From Longilinea sp035560795 (GTDB taxonomy: Bacteria; Chloroflexota; Anaerolineae; Anaerolineales; Anaerolineaceae): DNA of 26,560 bases. The position numbers and the translations under genes are program-made. This document shows positions 1-7,472 of the stretch, in pieces. The stretch is from NCBI GenBank assembly GCA_035560795.1, contig DATMYV010000033.1, positions 1 to 26,560 of the forward strand. The letters run 5' to 3'. Each line of letters opens with the position of its first letter. Position 1 is the first letter of the stretch. The notes beneath the pieces are model-generated. The model saw only the letters and a program-made list of their open reading frames with translations, was not told the origin of the DNA and did not search any database.

Positions 1-76
1 CCAAATTGGATCCCAGATAAACCACCCTCGACAAAAGATGACAAACAAAACTGTAAAGCAAGAGAAAGCTGGCCGT

Positions 77-107
77 ATGACCAATCAAGATTCAAGGATG
101 CTACAAT
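77..107 (+). promoter_or_regulatory. Candidate extended -10 promoter for the PD40/M23 operon
   Basis: TACAAT at 102-107 is preceded by TG at 99-100 with one base between, which is an extended -10 arrangement. A weak -35 candidate ATGACC lies at 77-82 with a long 19-bp spacer. Transcription would start near 114, leaving a leader of about 59 nt before the start codon at 173. The rest of bases 1-172 shows no gene or clear structure. Confidence 0.35.
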
Positions 108-172
108 CATTCTGTGAAAATCTTGCATTTTCGATTTGCCGTATCGCCAGAGATAGTTGGGGAGCATAAAGG

Positions 173-2077
173 ATGAAGCATCGCGCTCCGGCAACCTCGC
201 GCATATTGCTTCTCTTACTTACTGCGTTAATTATGGCCAACGTGGTCTATTTGCTGTTCGTGGGGTGGCCTCAAATGCGGGCGGAAGGACCCAAAGCCGA
301 GGCTCAGGCAGCCACTGGACAACCCCAGACCTCGGAAACAGTTTCTCCCACACAATCTCCAACATTAACTGGTGAGCCGGCAAACAAAAATCAAACTTCG
401 ACTGGCGGCGCTTTTTTCCTTTCGCTCAGCGATGGCCTGGACGAGCACTTTTTTGTCTTTCAGCCAGCAGCCCAAACCCTGCAACGAATCACTTCGCAAT
501 CCGGCGAAGATCGCGATCCCGCCGTCAGCCCAGATAGCAAACAAATCGTATTTTCCTCCCGCCGTAATGGGTATTGGGATCTTTACATTCTTGACCTGAC
601 CACCGGTAAAACCCGGCGGATTACGGATACTCCCGAATATGATGGTGCACCAGCCTGGTCACCAGACGGCCAGTGGCTGGCGTATGAAGTTTACAACGGC
701 GATAATCTTGATATTTTCCTGCGGTCACTTGCCAACCCAGCGGATGCTCCGGTGCAACTCACAGATGATCCAGCCCCTGATTTTTCTCCTAGTTGGTCGC
801 CTGAAGGGCGCACCATCGCGTTTGTTTCAGGCCGTTCCGGCGAAGATGAAATCTGGATGGCATCCCTTGACCGGATTGAAGATCGTTTTCAAAACATTAG
901 TCTTTCCGTGGATACTTCCGAAAGCCAGCCGGCATGGTCGCCAGACGGTCGCTACCTGGCTTGGGCCGTGGAAGCATCCGGCAGCCGTTCGATTGTCGTT
1001 TGGGATAGCCAGGACGCAGTTGGTGCCACAACGCCTTTAGGACTTGGCGATGAACCAGCATGGAAGGCGGATGGCAGCGCAATACTGGCGCGCATCTCCG
1101 GTCCAAACCAGGAAGCCATTACAACGTATCAATTTCCTGGCGGAGCACATCGACTGTCCTTTACCCCATTGCCGGGCAGTTTACACGGTTTTTTCTGGCT
1201 GCCAGACTCGGCAACCGAATTACTAACCGCCTCCACTTTACCAGGACAACTCATCACGGCTTTACCCACCTTGTGGTCGACGGTTATCACCATTTCGCCG
1301 GTGGTACCCGCGGGTAGGGTTGCGCTGGCCCCATTACCGGATGTAACTGCACCGTATCCTTTTTTACTTGATTCTTTGGACGAATCCTTTAATGCCCTTC
1401 GCAGCGATCTCGCCAATCAGGCTGGCTGGGATGTGCTCCTGAATCTGGAAAACGCTTATTATCCCTTAACCGAACCTTCATCACCCGGGGTGATTGAGGA
1501 TTGGTTGTATACCGGGCGTGGTTTCGCCCTCAATCCGTTGCCATTTTCTGCTGGATGGTTGGTGTCAGTCCGCGAGGATTACAACGGTCAAACCTATTGG
1601 CGCCTTTATGCCCGCACGCGCTATCAGGATGGTTCCCAAGGAAGCCCGCTTTCTGTTCATCCTTGGAATCTGGATGCACGCCACAGCGGAGATACCCAGG
1701 CCTATGAACATGGCGGAGCGTCAGCGCCTATTCCGGCAGGTTATTGGTTTGACCTGACTGATCTGGCTTTGCGGTATGGCTGGCAGCGGCTTCCGGCATT
1801 GACCAATTGGCGGTCCTATTATGCAGCTTCCCGGTTTAATCAGTTCGTAATGCGGGATGGCCTGAGTTGGAAAGAGGCCATGGCGCAACTGTATCCAGAG
1901 GAAGCCATCGCCACGCCAACTTTTGTACCGACGCCTACCACTACATTGACACCCACTCGTACGCTCAATCCAGCCCGGCGTTATTATCAAACCAACACGC
2001 CAACCGCCACGCCGGTGACGCCGACAGCCACCAATCGGCCCACCTGGACTCCTCCAGCCGCCACGCCAACGCCATGA
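173..2077 (+). CDS. Membrane-anchored PD40 (TolB-like) beta-propeller protein
   Basis: The 634-residue product begins with a basic stretch and one hydrophobic segment (about residues 10-30), which reads as a signal anchor. A Thr/Gln/Pro-rich linker follows, to about residue 75. From there to about 330 run TolB/PD40 blade repeats with repeated 'WSPDGxxLA' and 'PAWSPDG' motifs, as in periplasmic or surface beta-propellers. The middle and C-terminal part (about 380-590) I do not recognise; it contains many aromatic residues. The last 50 residues are a low-complexity Thr/Pro tail. PD40 folds usually bind protein or glycan partners, so an extracellular scaffold or binding role is inferred. The ATG has GGAG at 161-164 about 8 nt upstream. 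The stop overlaps the next start by 4 bp (ATGA), so translation is probably coupled to the M23 peptidase gene. Confidence 0.85.
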   Translation: MKHRAPATSRILLLLLTALIMANVVYLLFVGWPQMRAEGPKAEAQAATGQPQTSETVSPTQSPTLTGEPANKNQTSTGGAFFLSLSDGLDEHFFVFQPAAQTLQRITSQSGEDRDPAVSPDSKQIVFSSRRNGYWDLYILDLTTGKTRRITDTPEYDGAPAWSPDGQWLAYEVYNGDNLDIFLRSLANPADAPVQLTDDPAPDFSPSWSPEGRTIAFVSGRSGEDEIWMASLDRIEDRFQNISLSVDTSESQPAWSPDGRYLAWAVEASGSRSIVVWDSQDAVGATTPLGLGDEPAWKADGSAILARISGPNQEAITTYQFPGGAHRLSFTPLPGSLHGFFWLPDSATELLTASTLPGQLITALPTLWSTVITISPVVPAGRVALAPLPDVTAPYPFLLDSLDESFNALRSDLANQAGWDVLLNLENAYYPLTEPSSPGVIEDWLYTGRGFALNPLPFSAGWLVSVREDYNGQTYWRLYARTRYQDGSQGSPLSVHPWNLDARHSGDTQAYEHGGASAPIPAGYWFDLTDLALRYGWQRLPALTNWRSYYAASRFNQFVMRDGLSWKEAMAQLYPEEAIATPTFVPTPTTTLTPTRTLNPARRYYQTNTPTATPVTPTATNRPTWTPPAATPTP

Positions 2078-3171
2078 AACTACGGGTGGGGTTTTTCGTT
2101 TGGATGGCCGCGGCAATGCTGATCAGCGGCTGCAGCCCTGCGGCTGTCCCGGTTGAAACCACGGTCACACCTAAAGCCACCTTTACGCCTACACCTGTGA
2201 TGCCGGCATTAATTCCAGCTACGAAAACGCCCGGACCGCACCCCCAGGAAACGCCACTGCGGTTTACATTTCCCACGCCAGGCAACCAACCGGTATCGCT
2301 TTGGCGGCCACCTTTATATGAAGTCCCCTGGGCGGCCGATCCACATGATCATTTTTTCTTCAGCCGCCCCATTGCAGCAGATGAGATAAATTGGCCGCTG
2401 GCAGATTATCGCTACGGTGGCATTTTTCCTGATTCAACAATCGTTCATACCGGTATTGATATCGATGCGCCCATGGGCACCCCCATTCTGGCTGCCGCGC
2501 CAGGAAAGGTGGTATGGACCGGTTATGGCCTCTACAGCGGCGCAGGAAACGAAGGTGATCCTTACGGACAGGCCGTCATGATCCGTCACGATTTTGGCTT
2601 TGAAGGGCGCCAGCTTTACACCGTCTATGCGCATATGTCGGAGGTTAAGGCCTATCTTGGCCAGAGGGTTGAAACAGGAACGGTGATTGGATCGGTCGGT
2701 GATACCGGATTCACTACCGGCCCGCATTTACACTTCGAAGTGCGCATCGAAACGAGTTCTTTTTATGCCTCCCGCAATCCCGAATTATGGTTGGCTCCGC
2801 CTCAAGGTTGGGGCGTGCTCACAGGACGGGTCATGGACGCCAAGGGCATGCTGATCACCAATCAGGAAGTCGCCGTTTATTCGGTCAAAACAGGGCAAAG
2901 CTGGTCTGTTTTTACCTACGGTCCCACCTCGGTAAACCAGGATGATTATTACCGTGAAAACATGGCGCTCAGCGATTTACCGGCAGGCGAATATAGCGTT
3001 TATATTTTAATAAACGGAAATCGCTATCGCACCCGGTTGAGCATCCAGCCTGGAGCAGTCACGTATTTCTCATTTCGTACCAAAACTGGATTCGACTTGG
3101 ATTTGCCGCCAACCCCGTCTCCGGATGAGTGGTTGGTTACCCCAACATCCGATTCTCGCAAGAACCCTTGA
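2074..3171 (+). CDS. M23 (LytM-type) metallopeptidase lipoprotein
   Basis: The 365-residue product starts at ATG 2074. This start gives a clean lipoprotein signal ending in LISGC with the lipidated Cys at residue 20. The longer upstream frame lacks any signal and would overlap the previous gene by 200 bp. A Thr/Pro linker spans residues 25-65. The LytM/M23 domain covers about 115-235: metal ligands are H125 and D129 (HTGID), H187 is in YAH, and H218/H220 form the HLH motif, so the zinc site looks complete. M23 enzymes cleave peptide cross-bridges in peptidoglycan, and activity at the outer face of the membrane is expected. The region after 240 resembles a small beta-rich (carboxypeptidase-regulatory or Ig-like) domain and ends in a short Pro/Thr tail. 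It lies in an operon with the overlapping PD40 gene. No terminator follows; the next promoter's -35 box overlaps this stop codon. Confidence 0.92.
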   Translation: MKLRVGFFVWMAAAMLISGCSPAAVPVETTVTPKATFTPTPVMPALIPATKTPGPHPQETPLRFTFPTPGNQPVSLWRPPLYEVPWAADPHDHFFFSRPIAADEINWPLADYRYGGIFPDSTIVHTGIDIDAPMGTPILAAAPGKVVWTGYGLYSGAGNEGDPYGQAVMIRHDFGFEGRQLYTVYAHMSEVKAYLGQRVETGTVIGSVGDTGFTTGPHLHFEVRIETSSFYASRNPELWLAPPQGWGVLTGRVMDAKGMLITNQEVAVYSVKTGQSWSVFTYGPTSVNQDDYYRENMALSDLPAGEYSVYILINGNRYRTRLSIQPGAVTYFSFRTKTGFDLDLPPTPSPDEWLVTPTSDSRKNP

Positions 3172-3196
3172 CAATTCATACAATAAAATAGACAAT
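3168..3196 (+). promoter_or_regulatory. Promoter of the NBR1-Ig lipoprotein gene
   Basis: A perfect TTGACA -35 box at 3168-3173 is followed after exactly 17 bp by GACAAT at 3191-3196 (4 of 6 matches to the -10 consensus). The -35 box overlaps the TGA stop of the M23 gene. Transcription would start near 3203, right at a 16-bp palindrome. Confidence 0.55.
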
Positions 3197-3203
3197 AAAC
3201 GTT

Positions 3204-3219
3204 CGGCCAAATTTGGCCG
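3204..3219. promoter_or_regulatory. 16-bp perfect palindrome, candidate operator
   Basis: CGGCCAAATTTGGCCG is a perfect inverted repeat without a central spacer. It starts about 7 bp downstream of the predicted -10 box, so it lies over the transcription start of the lipoprotein gene. A dimeric repressor bound here would block initiation. In RNA it could instead form a short 5' hairpin, but the absence of a loop makes a DNA operator more likely. Confidence 0.4.
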
Positions 3220-3253
3220 TATGTATTTTGTTTTGTAATTGGAGGAATTTAGC

Positions 3254-3922
3254 ATGTTTGGAATGAAGAAATACGCCGGTGTACTCGTTTTAGTTGCCGC
3301 AGCATTGGTTTTGGCAGCCTGCGGACCGGCCGCAACACCCACCGTCGATCCAGCCGAAATCCGCACTCAGGTAGCCAATACCGTCCAGGCGGGTCTCACG
3401 CAGACAGCGGCGGCAAAACCTACCAGCACCCCTACCAAGACCCCTGAACCCACCTTCACGCCTACCAAGGTCACTCCTACATTGGGGGTAACCGCAACAA
3501 CATCTGCCTCAGCCACACCCACCCGCGTAGTCGCGGCCGATCTGGTTGAAGTCATCGGCGTAACTGCGCCTGCTACCTACACGCCCGGACAGGCCTTTTC
3601 AGTAACATGGACTGTCAAAAACACCGGCAACAACACCTGGACCACCGGTTACCAGGTGCGTTGCTTTACCACTGCCTATTGTTTCAACGGGGTGACGACG
3701 AATTTCAGTAAGGAAGTCAAACCTGGCGAAACCATCGATGTCACCATAAACCTAAAGGCTCCCAGCACCGCTGGAGATCTCTCAACCTTGTGGGTTCTAA
3801 CCAATGCCAATGGCGTCAATTTTGGCCGCGGCCTGACCTACAACTTCAAAGTTGCTGGCGCCACCGCACCAACAGCCACAACCGAACCTACCTCAGAACC
3901 AACGGTTACCCCTACGCCGTAG
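3254..3922 (+). CDS. Lipoprotein with an NBR1-type Ig-like domain
   Basis: The 222-residue product starts at ATG 3254, which has GGAGG at 3241-3245 with 8-nt spacing. A TTG five codons upstream would put the Shine-Dalgarno site inside the gene and is rejected. The signal peptide ends in LVLAAC with Cys at residue 23. Residues 45-100 are a Thr/Pro-rich stalk. Residues about 100-205 form an Ig-like beta-sandwich of the kind named after human NBR1 (N-BRCA1), with typical 'FSVTWTVKNTGNNTW' and 'DVTINLKAP' segments. Two Cys six residues apart could pair. A second Thr/Pro tail ends the protein. The domain is a binding module, and its ligand here is unknown. The gene has its own promoter and lies 23 bp before queG, so the two are probably cotranscribed. 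Confidence 0.88.
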   Translation: MFGMKKYAGVLVLVAAALVLAACGPAATPTVDPAEIRTQVANTVQAGLTQTAAAKPTSTPTKTPEPTFTPTKVTPTLGVTATTSASATPTRVVAADLVEVIGVTAPATYTPGQAFSVTWTVKNTGNNTWTTGYQVRCFTTAYCFNGVTTNFSKEVKPGETIDVTINLKAPSTAGDLSTLWVLTNANGVNFGRGLTYNFKVAGATAPTATTEPTSEPTVTPTP

Positions 3923-3945
3923 TTTGACCTTGAAAAGGCCAGGTC

Positions 3946-5079
3946 ATGCAATTAAGTAGCTGGATAAAAGCCGAGGCAGCGCGCCTCGGCTTTCCATTTG
4001 CAGGCATCACCACGCTGGCACCGCCGCCGCATCTGGAATCATTTTTAACCTGGATTGCGGCCGGCAGGCATGCCAGCATGACTTATTTATCGGTTCCCCA
4101 CAATTTGGAAAAACGCGCCTCGCCTGACTTGATCTTGCCGGAAGCAAAATCCATCCTTGTGCTCGGTATGCCCTTTATGCCCTCCCTGAATGGTGGTTCT
4201 TCAACTGACTCACAGTTTGGGCAGGTGGCATCTTATGCCTGGGGGGCGGATTATCACGAAATCATCCCGCCGCGGGTAGTTGAGCTGGCCGGGCAAATCG
4301 GAGATCATCTGGGCTGCCAGGTTAAGCATCGCGCTTATACCGATACAGGCCCCATTCTTGAACGCGACTTTGCCCAACGGGCTGGCCTCGGTTGGGCCGG
4401 GAAGAATACTTGCCTCATTCATCCAAAAAAGGGCTCGTACTTCTTCCTGGCTGAGCTTTTCATCGATATTGAGCTTGAACCGGATCTTCCATTCCTTCCG
4501 GATCAGTGCGGGAATTGCCGGCGGTGCATCGATGCGTGTCCGACGGATTGCATCCGAGAAGATCGAACACTGGATGCCGATCTTTGTATTTCATATCAAA
4601 CAATTGAGAATAAAGGCCCTATTCCCCTTAATTTACGGCCAAAAATCGGAAATTGGGTATTCGGTTGTGATGTGTGCCAACAAGTTTGTCCCTGGAACCG
4701 TTTTGCCACCTCTGATGAAGTCGATCCGGTCTTCCAACCGCGTGCAGAGATTTTTGCGCCGGAATTGGTGGCTGAGATTCTATTGGATGCTCCAGCATTT
4801 AATCAAAAATTCCGTTTCAGCCCGATAAGGCGCGCAAAAAGGCGCGGATATTTACGCAATGTATGCATTGCGCTTGGAAATTCACAGGACGCTGAGGCTT
4901 TACCCGGATTAATCACAATACTTCGAAATGAACCGGAAGTGCTCGTCCGCGGGGCGGCAGCCTGGGCGCTCGGTCAAATGGGGTCAGCGAAGGCCTATAC
5001 TGCGTTGAGAGATGCCATGCCAGGTGAAACCGATCGTCAAGTCAGAGAAGAAATATCGGCTGCCTTACAGATGGATTAA
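3946..5079 (+). CDS. queG: Epoxyqueuosine reductase QueG
   Basis: The 377-residue product is a cobalamin-dependent iron-sulfur enzyme that reduces epoxyqueuosine to queuosine at the wobble base of tRNAs with GUN anticodons. It has the DUF1730/cobalamin-binding N-terminal half, with the conserved YTDTGPILER segment (D133 aligns with the proposed catalytic Asp). Two [4Fe-4S] motifs follow: C188, C191, C194, C198 and C241, C244, C248 (CDVCQQVCPW). The C-terminal 75 residues are HEAT-like repeats that contact tRNA in longer family members, so the length is normal. It is cytoplasmic. Location behind a surface lipoprotein gene looks like chance clustering. A 10-bp inverted repeat crosses its 3' end and stop codon and probably terminates transcription. 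Confidence 0.95.
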   Translation: MQLSSWIKAEAARLGFPFAGITTLAPPPHLESFLTWIAAGRHASMTYLSVPHNLEKRASPDLILPEAKSILVLGMPFMPSLNGGSSTDSQFGQVASYAWGADYHEIIPPRVVELAGQIGDHLGCQVKHRAYTDTGPILERDFAQRAGLGWAGKNTCLIHPKKGSYFFLAELFIDIELEPDLPFLPDQCGNCRRCIDACPTDCIREDRTLDADLCISYQTIENKGPIPLNLRPKIGNWVFGCDVCQQVCPWNRFATSDEVDPVFQPRAEIFAPELVAEILLDAPAFNQKFRFSPIRRAKRRGYLRNVCIALGNSQDAEALPGLITILRNEPEVLVRGAAAWALGQMGSAKAYTALRDAMPGETDRQVREEISAALQMD

Positions 5080-5090
5080 TTAAGGCAGCC
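5058..5090. terminator. Bidirectional hairpin spanning two convergent stop codons
   Basis: GGCTGCCTTA at 5058-5067 pairs perfectly with TAAGGCAGCC at 5081-5090 around a 13-nt loop. The loop and arms contain the stop codons of queG (5077-5079) and of the convergent gene (5080-5082). A weak T-rich tract follows on the minus strand only (GATATTTCTTCT), so termination is best supported for the minus-strand gene. Confidence 0.55.
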
Positions 5091-6435
5091 ATTGCGGGCG
5101 GGCAGCGTCCTCCGCCACAACCTTGAGCACACCGCTTTCCCGCAGCCAAACCATTACTTGCGGCCTTGATTGAGAGGTTTGCAATTGTAGACGTTGAAAC
5201 ACCAATTGGTCTCCATTTGGATCCCACTTGTAGGCTGCAAAGGAAGCACCCGGATCTTCTGTGATGGGTTGGTTTGCACTGCCGTCCAGTGGAATCAGCC
5301 ACAATTGTTTGTTGGTTGATCCAGCCAGTCCGCGAACCGCCATAATCAAGGATTTCCCGTCCGGCGAATAAACGGGCAGGCTGGAATCAACCTGGCCAAG
5401 GTCAGCCTCCTGCAATGGGCGAATATCTCCCGTTGGCAGGTCTGCCACGTAAATTCTTACATAGGGCAACCCAATCTCACTGCTTTCGGCTCGGGTAAAT
5501 AAGAGTTTTTGGCCGTCCGGCGACCACGAACCGATGGCATGCTGATCGGTTGGGATCAGAATGACCCGGTTTGTTATCAGGTCGAGTACGCGGATTTGAG
5601 CGAAATCGGGATCGTAGAATTGTAAATAATGGCCTTGTGGCGACCAGTTCGGATCGATTCCACTAATTTTTTGATCAGGATATAAAGCCTCAGCTTTTCC
5701 GGTCGTCAAATCGAGTAACCAGATTTCGCCTTGAGGAGAGGATTGGCTTTGACGCGAGAAAATTACAGCTGTTTCGTCTGGCGCAACGGAGGGCTGCACA
5801 CAAGAGTCTGTGCCGCAATCCAGCAAATGAGTGTGGTTTTCCCCGTTTCTGTCGACCGCCCATAAATCTGCACCGCCCTGTGCGTTGGTTGAACTGTAAA
5901 CAACATCCTCGCCGCTGGGATAAATTGCAAAATCCAGTACCTTTCCACCGGTTTCGGTCAATGGCCGCCGGATGGTGCCGGCACTATCGGCCAGCCAAAC
6001 CTCCGGTTGACTGGCAGTCTGACCCAAATAAGCAATATCGGCTGCGCGAATTGTAAATGACCAGGTCACTCCAGTCTTCAGGCTGCGTCCCGTTTCATCC
6101 TTGGCGCCGTTGTTCAAGCGTAATGTGTATCTCTCCCCGAGTTGAAATGCAGTCTGCGGGCGGAACGTGGCCTGATTCCCATTCCAGGTCCATGCGCCAG
6201 CCACAGCTGGTTCAAGACTCAGGTAGTCCTCAACCTCAGCTGAAAGCACCGGATGACGGAATTTGACAATAAGCGGTCCAAGTGCACCCACCTGACCACC
6301 TTCAGTCAATTTCAAGGTCGGTTCAGGCATCCCTGCGATCAGGTAGAGCAATAATACAATTCCAATGCTGATGAATCCAACTAGAATGACGAGAAAACGC
6401 CAGTGGGTGAAACGGGTGAAGATCTTTTCCAACAT
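5080..6435 (-). CDS. Membrane-anchored Ig-like plus PD40 beta-propeller protein
   Basis: The 451-residue product has a short cytoplasmic start, one TM helix at about residues 13-36, then an Ig-like domain of the bacterial SbsA/Big_5 type (about 40-130, with 'LGERYTLRLNNG' and 'VTWSFTIR'). Residues 135-451 are TolB/PD40 repeats with several 'WSPDG' or 'YSPDGK' turns. It should sit outside the membrane and bind a partner, but no specific substrate can be named. It resembles the product of the gene at 173-2077 in its propeller but not in the other domains. The start codon has no Shine-Dalgarno site. A good promoter lies immediately upstream, so the mRNA may be almost leaderless. A strong terminator separates it from the LysM gene upstream on the same strand, so it is an independent unit. 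Confidence 0.82.
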   Translation of the reverse strand: MLEKIFTRFTHWRFLVILVGFISIGIVLLLYLIAGMPEPTLKLTEGGQVGALGPLIVKFRHPVLSAEVEDYLSLEPAVAGAWTWNGNQATFRPQTAFQLGERYTLRLNNGAKDETGRSLKTGVTWSFTIRAADIAYLGQTASQPEVWLADSAGTIRRPLTETGGKVLDFAIYPSGEDVVYSSTNAQGGADLWAVDRNGENHTHLLDCGTDSCVQPSVAPDETAVIFSRQSQSSPQGEIWLLDLTTGKAEALYPDQKISGIDPNWSPQGHYLQFYDPDFAQIRVLDLITNRVILIPTDQHAIGSWSPDGQKLLFTRAESSEIGLPYVRIYVADLPTGDIRPLQEADLGQVDSSLPVYSPDGKSLIMAVRGLAGSTNKQLWLIPLDGSANQPITEDPGASFAAYKWDPNGDQLVFQRLQLQTSQSRPQVMVWLRESGVLKVVAEDAARPQWLP

Positions 6436-6444
6436 CGTAAGGCA

Positions 6445-6473
6445 ATGCTATCCCAATCACCTGCCTTTGTCAA
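6445..6473 (-). promoter_or_regulatory. Promoter of the Ig/PD40 gene, overlapping a terminator T-tract
   Basis: On the minus strand TTGACA (plus 6468-6473) is followed after 17 bp by TAGCAT (plus 6445-6450, 4 of 6 matches). The -35 box uses the last bases of the terminator T-run of the upstream LysM gene. The -10 box ends 9 nt before the ATG at 6435, so the expected transcript has a leader of only about 2-3 nt. Confidence 0.55.
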
Positions 6474-6505
6474 AAAAAGACCCCGTTTCCAGGATGGAAA
6501 CGGGG
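6471..6505 (-). terminator. Intrinsic terminator of the LysM gene
   Basis: On the minus strand a 10-bp perfect stem (plus 6481-6490 with 6496-6505) with a 5-nt loop is followed by TCTTTTTTTG. This is a textbook rho-independent terminator, 19 bp beyond the LysM stop codon. Confidence 0.92.
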
Positions 6506-6524
6506 TTGGGTATTTGGCTATACT

Positions 6525-7286
6525 TTATGGTGTTGGCAGGGTTGCTGTAAAAACGGGAACAGTGGGCGCCAGCGTTGCCGTGGATTGCGTACCACGAACC
6601 GCAGACGTAGACGTTGGAGCACGGGTGGAGGTCGGTGTGACTATGTTCACGCGAACTTTCAACACCGCGCCGGCATAGATCGTTACCCCATCAGTAATCT
6701 TGTCTTTGTTATCTGCGACAATTTGAGCCACGGTCGAATTGAAATACGAGGCAATGCTGGCAAGCGTGTCGCCTGTCACAACCGTATAGTTGATCGTGCC
6801 GCGAAATCCTGCAGGCAGGGGTGTTGCTGTTGGCAATTTGGTGTCCGGTGCCGGGATGAGCAGAACTGTCTCATTCGCCTTGATTAAATTGCAATCAACC
6901 GTCGGGTTCATTACCAGCAGTACGTCCACAAGAACATTGAACTTTTGCGATATGCTCCAGCAGGTATCGCCTTCCTGGACGGTATATTCAAACGGTCCTG
7001 AGACTGTAGGAGTGAGTGTAACGGTTGGAGTTTCGGTAATGGTCGGTGTAATGGTGAAAGTCGCGGTTGGTGTAACAGGTGTGACTGTCGCTGTCAGGGT
7101 TGCGGTTGGGGTTGATGAGGCAAACAGGCTGAGTCCCGGTTTATTCGGCCCGGTCAACCAGGCAATTACCAGGATTGCACCGACAGCAACAAGAACAATT
7201 GCCAGACCTCCAAAGAGGAAGGGCATCATCTGTTGCCTTTTTCGGTAGGTTTCAAAAACGCTTTGTGGTGTATTTTTTCTATTCAT
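6525..7286 (-). CDS. Membrane protein with two LysM domains
   Basis: The 253-residue product has a 20-residue cytoplasmic start, a TM helix at about 22-44, a Thr-rich stalk (55-97) and two LysM domains. The first is at about 99-145 ('YTVQEGDTCWSISQKFNV'), with Cys109 and Cys132 possibly bonded. The second is at about 167-213 ('YTVVTGDTLASIASYFNS'). A Thr/Pro/Ala tail follows. LysM modules bind N-acetylglucosamine-containing glycans such as peptidoglycan, so the protein is probably a membrane-to-wall linker. No catalytic domain is present. The ATG has AGGA about 11 nt upstream. It is transcribed divergently from the STAS-kinase-phosphatase operon across a 186-bp intergenic region and ends at a strong terminator. 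Confidence 0.9.
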   Translation of the reverse strand: MNRKNTPQSVFETYRKRQQMMPFLFGGLAIVLVAVGAILVIAWLTGPNKPGLSLFASSTPTATLTATVTPVTPTATFTITPTITETPTVTLTPTVSGPFEYTVQEGDTCWSISQKFNVLVDVLLVMNPTVDCNLIKANETVLLIPAPDTKLPTATPLPAGFRGTINYTVVTGDTLASIASYFNSTVAQIVADNKDKITDGVTIYAGAVLKVRVNIVTPTSTRAPTSTSAVRGTQSTATLAPTVPVFTATLPTP

Positions 7287-7346
7287 TGTTCGTGTTTCCT
7301 GTGTTCATTAGGTTTCAGTTTTGAGGCTGGTGAAACAGTTCAGCCA

Positions 7347-7375
7347 ATAAGACGATACCTGATCGGGTTTTTCAA
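7347..7375 (-). promoter_or_regulatory. Candidate promoter of the LysM gene
   Basis: On the minus strand TTGAAA (plus 7370-7375, 5 of 6) and TCTTAT (plus 7347-7352, 4 of 6) are separated by 17 bp. The leader would be about 54 nt. Confidence 0.4.
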
Positions 7376-7396
7376 GAATTTGTTCCTGACTTTGAG

Positions 7397-7423
7397 TTTA
7401 CCATGATTTAGGCATGATATAAT
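7397..7423 (+). promoter_or_regulatory. Extended -10 promoter of the partner-switching operon
   Basis: A perfect TATAAT at 7418-7423 is preceded by TG at 7415-7416, giving the extended -10 form TGATATAAT. TTTACC at 7397-7402 is a weak -35 at 15-bp spacing. A direct repeat CATGAT (7402-7407 and 7413-7418) lies across the spacer. Expected start is near 7430, with a 43-nt leader carrying GGAGG at 7462-7466. Confidence 0.65.
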
Positions 7424-7472
7424 CACCCTATCATTTGAACCGTTCTTTAGCATCCTTCTTCGGAGGAATTCA

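Noticed and set aside
1867..2073. 69-codon N-terminal extension of the M23 peptidase
   Set aside because: It overlaps the PD40 gene in another frame and would bury the lipoprotein signal. ATG 2074 gives a perfect signal peptide and an ATGA overlap.
3239..3253. TTG start five codons before the NBR1-Ig lipoprotein ATG
   Set aside because: The Shine-Dalgarno GGAGG lies within that extension. ATG 3254 has correct spacing.
3922..3945. Possible hairpin GACCT/AGGTC between the lipoprotein gene and queG as a terminator
   Set aside because: The stem is only 5 bp, there is no T-run, and it overlaps the queG ribosome site.
7020..7110. Short tandem repeats resembling a CRISPR or satellite
   Set aside because: They are imperfect Thr/Pro codon repeats inside the LysM protein stalk, with no regular spacer structure.
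6585..7248. Plus-strand frames opposite the LysM gene, and Val/Gly-rich antisense frames opposite other Thr/Pro stalks
   Set aside because: They are by-products of the repetitive Thr/Pro codons on the coding strand and lack start signals.
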